This document shows, in pieces, positions 29,135-31,208 of a stretch of 31,208 nucleotides of DNA. The position numbers and the translations under genes were made by a program. The stretch covers positions 2,808,115 to 2,839,322 of the forward strand of contig BFEA01000105.1 in assembly GCA_003427395.1 (NCBI GenBank), read 5' to 3'. The notes beneath the pieces are model-generated. The model saw nothing but the letters and a program-made list of their open reading frames with translations, did no database searches and had not been told where the DNA came from. Origin of the DNA: Chara braunii. Its lineage: Eukaryota; Streptophyta; Charophyceae; Charales; Characeae. Every line of letters begins with the position of its first letter. Within the stretch, counting starts at the first letter, position 1.

Positions 29135-30211
29135 ATGCCAATGGCAGACGGTAACGTAGCTCCCCCCAGGGTGGTTGTTAGTATTCCCGCCCCTTTTCCT
29201 TTCTTTCCTAATCACACCCACCCCGAAGCTTGGTTGGAAGCCGTCGAAGCTCAAGGATATAGCGCGGGAGATCTTCCCCGCGTCATCACTTTGCTGCTTC
29301 GCAACACGGCGCATGATTGGTTTAGGAAACACACGTGGGTAGATTGGAACACCTTCAAGCAAGCATTCTTGGCCAGATTTGATACGGTTAGCGAAGATGC
29401 CGCTTGGTATGTGCTCAAGACTCGACCGCAAGAACCACGGGAATTGCTGCCTGACTTCGTGGATCGATTCCAAACCACGTTAGACAAATCAAGGCAAGAT
29501 GAAAAGTCCGCCCGAGATTTGTTCATCGATCATCTATGAAGTTTAACGTTAAAAGGAAAGCTGCAGAAAAAGGTCCCCCCTAAAACGCACCAGCTATCCG
29601 CTATCATCACTAAAGCACTTGAGTTAGACTTGACGGATACAAAGAAATATATCGGCCAGGGAGACGAAGACATTACGGACACGATTCAGGATGTAGCGGC
29701 GAAACGACGATCGTGGTTACGAGCGGTAGAACGATTCTATCCTCGGCCTGATCATCCCGAAGGGGTCGCCTCTGATATCCCGTCAGTTCCTTCTCCCCCT
29801 CCTCCAACCCTCTCAATGAACCAAAACGTAGCAACTGTTAAACCCAGAAGCTCCCAAGATCCCTCTCCAATGGCCATAACAAACATGCACTTCGCACAGA
29901 TGATCCATACAGCTACTACCAGACAATCTGAATGGATGAGCAACCTGGTCCATATGCAGGCGGCTCACATGGATCGAATGGAACAGATAATGAGCAGACT
30001 AATTAAGCCCAACCCGGCTCCTGCTCGACCTGCCCCTGCATCATTCCCGCTTTTGCCTGCTCCGCTTGCGCCCGGACATGCACCGCAGTTCCCTCCTGCA
30101 GCTAACTCGGCAGGGAAAATCGAGTGTTACAACTGTAAACAGCCCAGGCATTTCGCCGGGACTGTCCACAGCCGAAACGAAATCAGCCCCCACCTGTCGC
30201 GGCTCCCATAG
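29135..30211 (+). pseudogene. gag: Ty3/gypsy gag polyprotein with zinc knuckle, broken
   Basis: The frame starting MPMADGN encodes a retrotransposon gag domain (HPEAWLEAVEAQGYSAGDLP, then TAHDWFRKHTWVDWNTFKQA and FLARFDTVSEDAAWYVL). This is the structural protein that forms the virus-like particle. TGA 29537-29539 interrupts it after FIDHL, and the same frame resumes through a Pro-rich linker (about 29760-30100). The CCHC knuckle begins CYNCKQPRHFA at about 30125, but a one-base loss near 30155-30160 removes its last Cys from frame, and the frame ends at 30211. The ATG at 29135 is chosen as the first Met; a second follows at 29141. Confidence 0.88.
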
Positions 30212-31055
30212 CTCTGAATCAAGGACGAATGACCGCACTAATGGATACGGCCCGAAGTGAGGAGATCGTTGCGTACGCCCCGGAGCGACATTCCCCCTCA
30301 ATGGCGGTTGCATCGACCACAGAAACTTCTTCTTCCGACGCTGTTGACGTGGTCGATTCGCTCGAATACCTTCATCTCGCTGGAATGATCGGAGCAATCC
30401 GACCAGCCCAAGACGATCTTGAATGGGTCGAACGCGAATCTAACCCAGGACCACAGTTTCAGACGGGAGAAATCGATGTACTACGAACGCTTAAGCAGCT
30501 GGACATTCGCGTTCCGGTCCTAATTGGGCATTTGCTCACCATATCCGAAGCAGCGAATGACAAGCTGCTGCAACAATATCAGAAGAATCAAAAGCGCTTT
30601 ACATACCCGCGCATACAACGAATGTTGAAAAAGAAGAAGGAAGAAGGAGCGGAGGATGTTGCATCGCCTGAACCCGAAGTTGGTGAACCCGAAGCAGCGC
30701 GAGTAGCTGCAATTTCTTTAGCTGAGAAAGATCACTTCGTTTGAGCTCGACCAGTGTTGTGGAAAAGTGTTGAATATGATTGCGAAGTATGGGGCAAACC
30801 CTTTTACGCTCTCATCAATACCGGCTCCTCTGCGGTCGTTATATCATTAGACACGGTAAAAAGAACGGGACGACTCAATTCGATTCTCCCTTAATCTGGC
30901 AAAGACCATTACGTCTCTGTCGACGAGGAAGCACTGAATATTGTAGGAGTCATCGAGAATGCGGCCGTGAAAGTTGGACGAGTGCACGTCCTCGTTAACA
31001 CCTTAGTCAAAGATGTGCACTCATATTCGGTATTGTTAAAACCTACGTTGCACGC
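30158..31055 (+). pseudogene. pol: Ty3/gypsy gag-pol junction and protease region, broken
   Basis: After the frameshift the reading moves to another frame, open to TGA 30742-30744, with a low-complexity region (RMLKKKKEEGAEDVASPEPE). Past the stop it continues as FYALINTGSSAVVIS, a retropepsin active-site block. The catalytic Asp of D-T/S-G is Asn here (codon AAT at 30817-30819), so a protease made from it would be inactive. A further stop, TAA, lies at 30892-30894, and protease-like sequence continues to about 31050, where a GC-rich insert begins. Reverse transcriptase is not reached in the window. Confidence 0.8.
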
Positions 31056-31168
31056 CCGGCCGCGGCCGGGGGGTCCGAGTCGGCCGCGGCCCAGGCCGAC
31101 CTGCCGAGTTCGGTGCAGTATTTTTTGTTCCCATTTTTTACGTGTAAAAAAAAAAAAAAAAAAAAAAA
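31053..31168 (+). repeat. GC-rich insert ending in a poly(A) tract (retroposon candidate)
   Basis: Sequence composition switches abruptly to GC-rich (CCCGGCCGCGGCCGGGG, GGCCGCGGCCCAGGCC), then to a T-rich and A-rich end with about 23 A residues (31146-31168). It interrupts the protease frame. No target-site duplication is visible and the right flank is cut off by the window end. Confidence 0.5.
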
Positions 31169-31208
31169 GGGCATGTTGGGCTGGAAAAGCCCTACACGAC
31201 TTTGGGGG

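Overview
This looks like non-coding, repeat-dense nuclear DNA from a green-lineage (streptophyte) eukaryote. I see no intact host gene. The lineage evidence is a decayed minus-strand copy of a mitochondrial-type ATP synthase alpha gene (atp1) near 11.4-11.7 kb, plus plant-style LINEs and a Ty3/gypsy element with an initiator-Met-tRNA primer site. A charophyte such as Chara would fit, but that is a guess. The window also holds a 38-bp synthetic sequence (2408-2445) identical to a Nextera mate-pair junction, so local assembly there is suspect.

Layout. 0-2.7 kb: AT-rich diverged repeats, a decayed Ty3/gypsy integrase, then a 146-bp repeat interrupted by the adapter. 3.06-5.93 kb: the 3' half of a dead LINE (reverse transcriptase and C-terminal zinc region). 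6.1-7.85 kb: a 94-bp tandem repeat, a nested inverted-repeat element and a tRNA-derived SINE head. 8.7-10.3 kb: palindromic MITE-like elements. 10.4-12.5 kb: microsatellites and the atp1 fossil. 12.5-17.0 kb: SINE-like repeats, foldback MITEs and several short poly(A) insertions with target-site duplications. 17-18.6 kb: mostly unassigned, with one 105-bp MITE. 18.65-25.75 kb: a second LINE with a long Gln-rich ORF1, an endonuclease and a truncated reverse transcriptase, split by a 1.4-kb insertion that carries two tRNA-derived SINE sequences as an 870-bp inverted repeat. 26.2-26.8 kb: a large palindrome. 26.9-28.8 kb: promoter-like sequence and an unrecognised 182-codon ORF. 29.0-31.2 kb: the 5' part of a decayed Ty3/gypsy element (primer binding site, gag, zinc knuckle, protease).

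How it fits together. LINE enzymes normally copy LINE RNA and also SINE RNA into poly(A)-tailed, TSD-flanked insertions. The window shows both the presumed machinery (two dead LINEs) and its products (SINE-like copies and tail-only scars). Many of the breaks in the coding elements can be read as C-to-T or G-to-A changes, which fits decay of methylated repeats. All function calls rest on motif reading by eye; no database search was run.
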